NCBI RefSeq assembly: GCF_002001045.1
Contig: NZ_MUNR01000005.1
Location: 1 to 64,000 of the forward strand
DNA length: 64,000 nucleotides
From: Rhodanobacter sp. C01
Lineage (GTDB): Bacteria > Pseudomonadota > Gammaproteobacteria > Xanthomonadales > Rhodanobacteraceae
Direction: 5' to 3'
The position numbers were made by a program, and so were the translations under genes. Positions 63,262 to 64,000 of the stretch are shown in pieces. The notes under the pieces are model-generated. The model was not told the DNA's origin. It saw only the letters and a program-made list of their open reading frames with translations, and did no database searches. How positions within the stretch are numbered: position 1 is the first letter of the stretch; every line of letters begins with the position of its first letter.

Positions 63262-64000
63262 CTAGTCGATCAAAATTAGCGTCGCTTGACGGGCGCTTTT
63301 CCCTCGTAGCGCGCTGAGTTGAACATGCGCCCCAGCGGGTTGCGTCGTAACTTCTTTAATATCATCCAGGCCCATATGACTAATGGGAATGCCATTGATG
63401 GCCGTGATCTGATCTCCCACGTGCAATCCTGAAGCTGCCGCAGGCGACTTGGGTTCGACCCGAGTGACGATCAACCGATCATGGCGTTGACGATCGAAGT
63501 TGATGCCCGAATGACCGTGTCGTTCGATGGCGTTGAAGGTCTTGCTCTTCTCGACGTATATCTGCCTATGCGCATAGTCAAAGGTAAGTACAAATTTCGA
63601 CAGCACTCCGTGACCGATATTGCCCGCGAGCACCTTCGAGGCAAATTCGCCGATCTTTGATGCGCCCAATGAAGCCCCTGGACTGTTTAGGGTGTAGGGA
63701 CCAAGGGACAAGCTGCCCAGCTGACCAACCGTCAACGCTGCTTCGCCTGCAACTCCTTTGGCGCGGCCGTTGAAGATGGTTCCTCGCAGTGAAATGTCAT
63801 GCGTTTTCGCAAAAGGCTTGAAGACGGTCAGGTCACCCATGTCACCGGTATCGAGCGCAAAGGTTCCGGGCACTTTATCGACACTTGCTACAACCAGCGG
63901 AGTACGGTCATCAAATTGAAGAGGCAGTCGGACTCCGTTACCGGTGTACTGGAACGCTTCATTCGACACGAAGGTCAACTCTTTCTCGTCGTAGTCGATG
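63262..64000 (-). CDS. Retropepsin-like aspartic protease with PDZ domain (5' part outside window)
   Basis: The frame is open to the window edge (last codons IDYDEKELTFVSNEAF), so the N-terminus is missing. About 246 residues remain. FALDTGDMGDLTVF is a retropepsin Asp motif (DTG), and a typical GNIGHGVLSKFVLTFDYAHRQIYVE closes the protease fold. A C-terminal PDZ follows (VTRVEPKSPAAASGLHVGDQITAING, QLSALRGKSARQATLILI). Such proteins are usually exported; substrates are unknown. The 110 bases to the hydrolase gene hold nothing I recognise. Confidence 0.8.
   Translation of the reverse strand, partial: IDYDEKELTFVSNEAFQYTGNGVRLPLQFDDRTPLVVASVDKVPGTFALDTGDMGDLTVFKPFAKTHDISLRGTIFNGRAKGVAGEAALTVGQLGSLSLGPYTLNSPGASLGASKIGEFASKVLAGNIGHGVLSKFVLTFDYAHRQIYVEKSKTFNAIERHGHSGINFDRQRHDRLIVTRVEPKSPAAASGLHVGDQITAINGIPISHMGLDDIKEVTTQPAGAHVQLSALRGKSARQATLILID

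Overview
The window looks like the chromosome of a high-GC gammaproteobacterium of the Xanthomonadales, most likely Rhodanobacteraceae (Rhodanobacter/Dyella type). This rests on gene content and order: mreBCD-mrdA-rodA-mltB-rlpA-dacA-ybeD-lipB-lipA-prc in one run, a split class II ribonucleotide reductase with a histone H1-like gene inside it, paired TonB receptors, and an isopeptidase-type lasso peptide cluster. Genus is an inference; no rRNA long enough to place it is present (only the last bases of a 5S gene at position 1).

Region by region. 1-2.8 kb: 3' end of 5S rRNA with terminator, glpK and a PfkB kinase. 3.0-16.4 kb: a tightly packed cell-shape, peptidoglycan and lipoate block (mreB to prc), many genes overlapping by ATGA, ending in a clear bidirectional terminator. 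16.4-21.3 kb: TPR-sulfotransferase and a large TonB-dependent receptor. 21.8-27.4 kb: DUF4126 membrane protein, M17 aminopeptidase, HAD phosphatase, a phosphate-binding-protein/LysM fusion and a DegP/Q protease with a possible sigma-E promoter. 27.5-31.6 kb: NrdR box, nrdJa, histone H1-like gene, nrdJb.

31.6-34.4 kb is a scar region: a truncated N6-adenine methylase runs into a fragment of a HATPase-type (restriction-like) protein, which meets the truncated N-terminus of a sensor protein tail to tail; next to them are two small ABM-like genes with an integron attC-like site between them. 34.4-38.3 kb is a compact sulfur operon (rhodanese, two half YeeE/YedE transporters, a rhodanese-like protein lacking the catalytic Cys, a MOCOS-like cysteine desulfurase), with a LytS/LytR two-component pair divergent from it. 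40.7-48.8 kb holds a 1752-residue Ig-repeat autotransporter and, divergently, three tandem tail-collar proteins with a GNAT and a DUF6916 protein.

49.3-61.9 kb is the most interesting part. It contains a candidate graspetide (omega-ester RiPP) pair, a 60-residue precursor-like ORF plus a MvdD-like ATP-grasp enzyme (50.5-51.8 kb); a RES/Xre toxin-antitoxin pair; and a complete lasso peptide locus: XRE regulator and operator-like dyads, TonB receptor and lasso isopeptidase on the plus strand, converging on precursor, B1-B2 fusion protease and cyclase on the minus strand. The 46-residue lasso precursor (61677-61817) is too small for simple gene calling and predicts a core starting GNGGFIE with a seven-residue macrolactam ring. 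The receptor and isopeptidase would let the cell take the peptide back up and linearise it. The window ends with an alpha/beta hydrolase and the 3' part of a retropepsin-PDZ protein.
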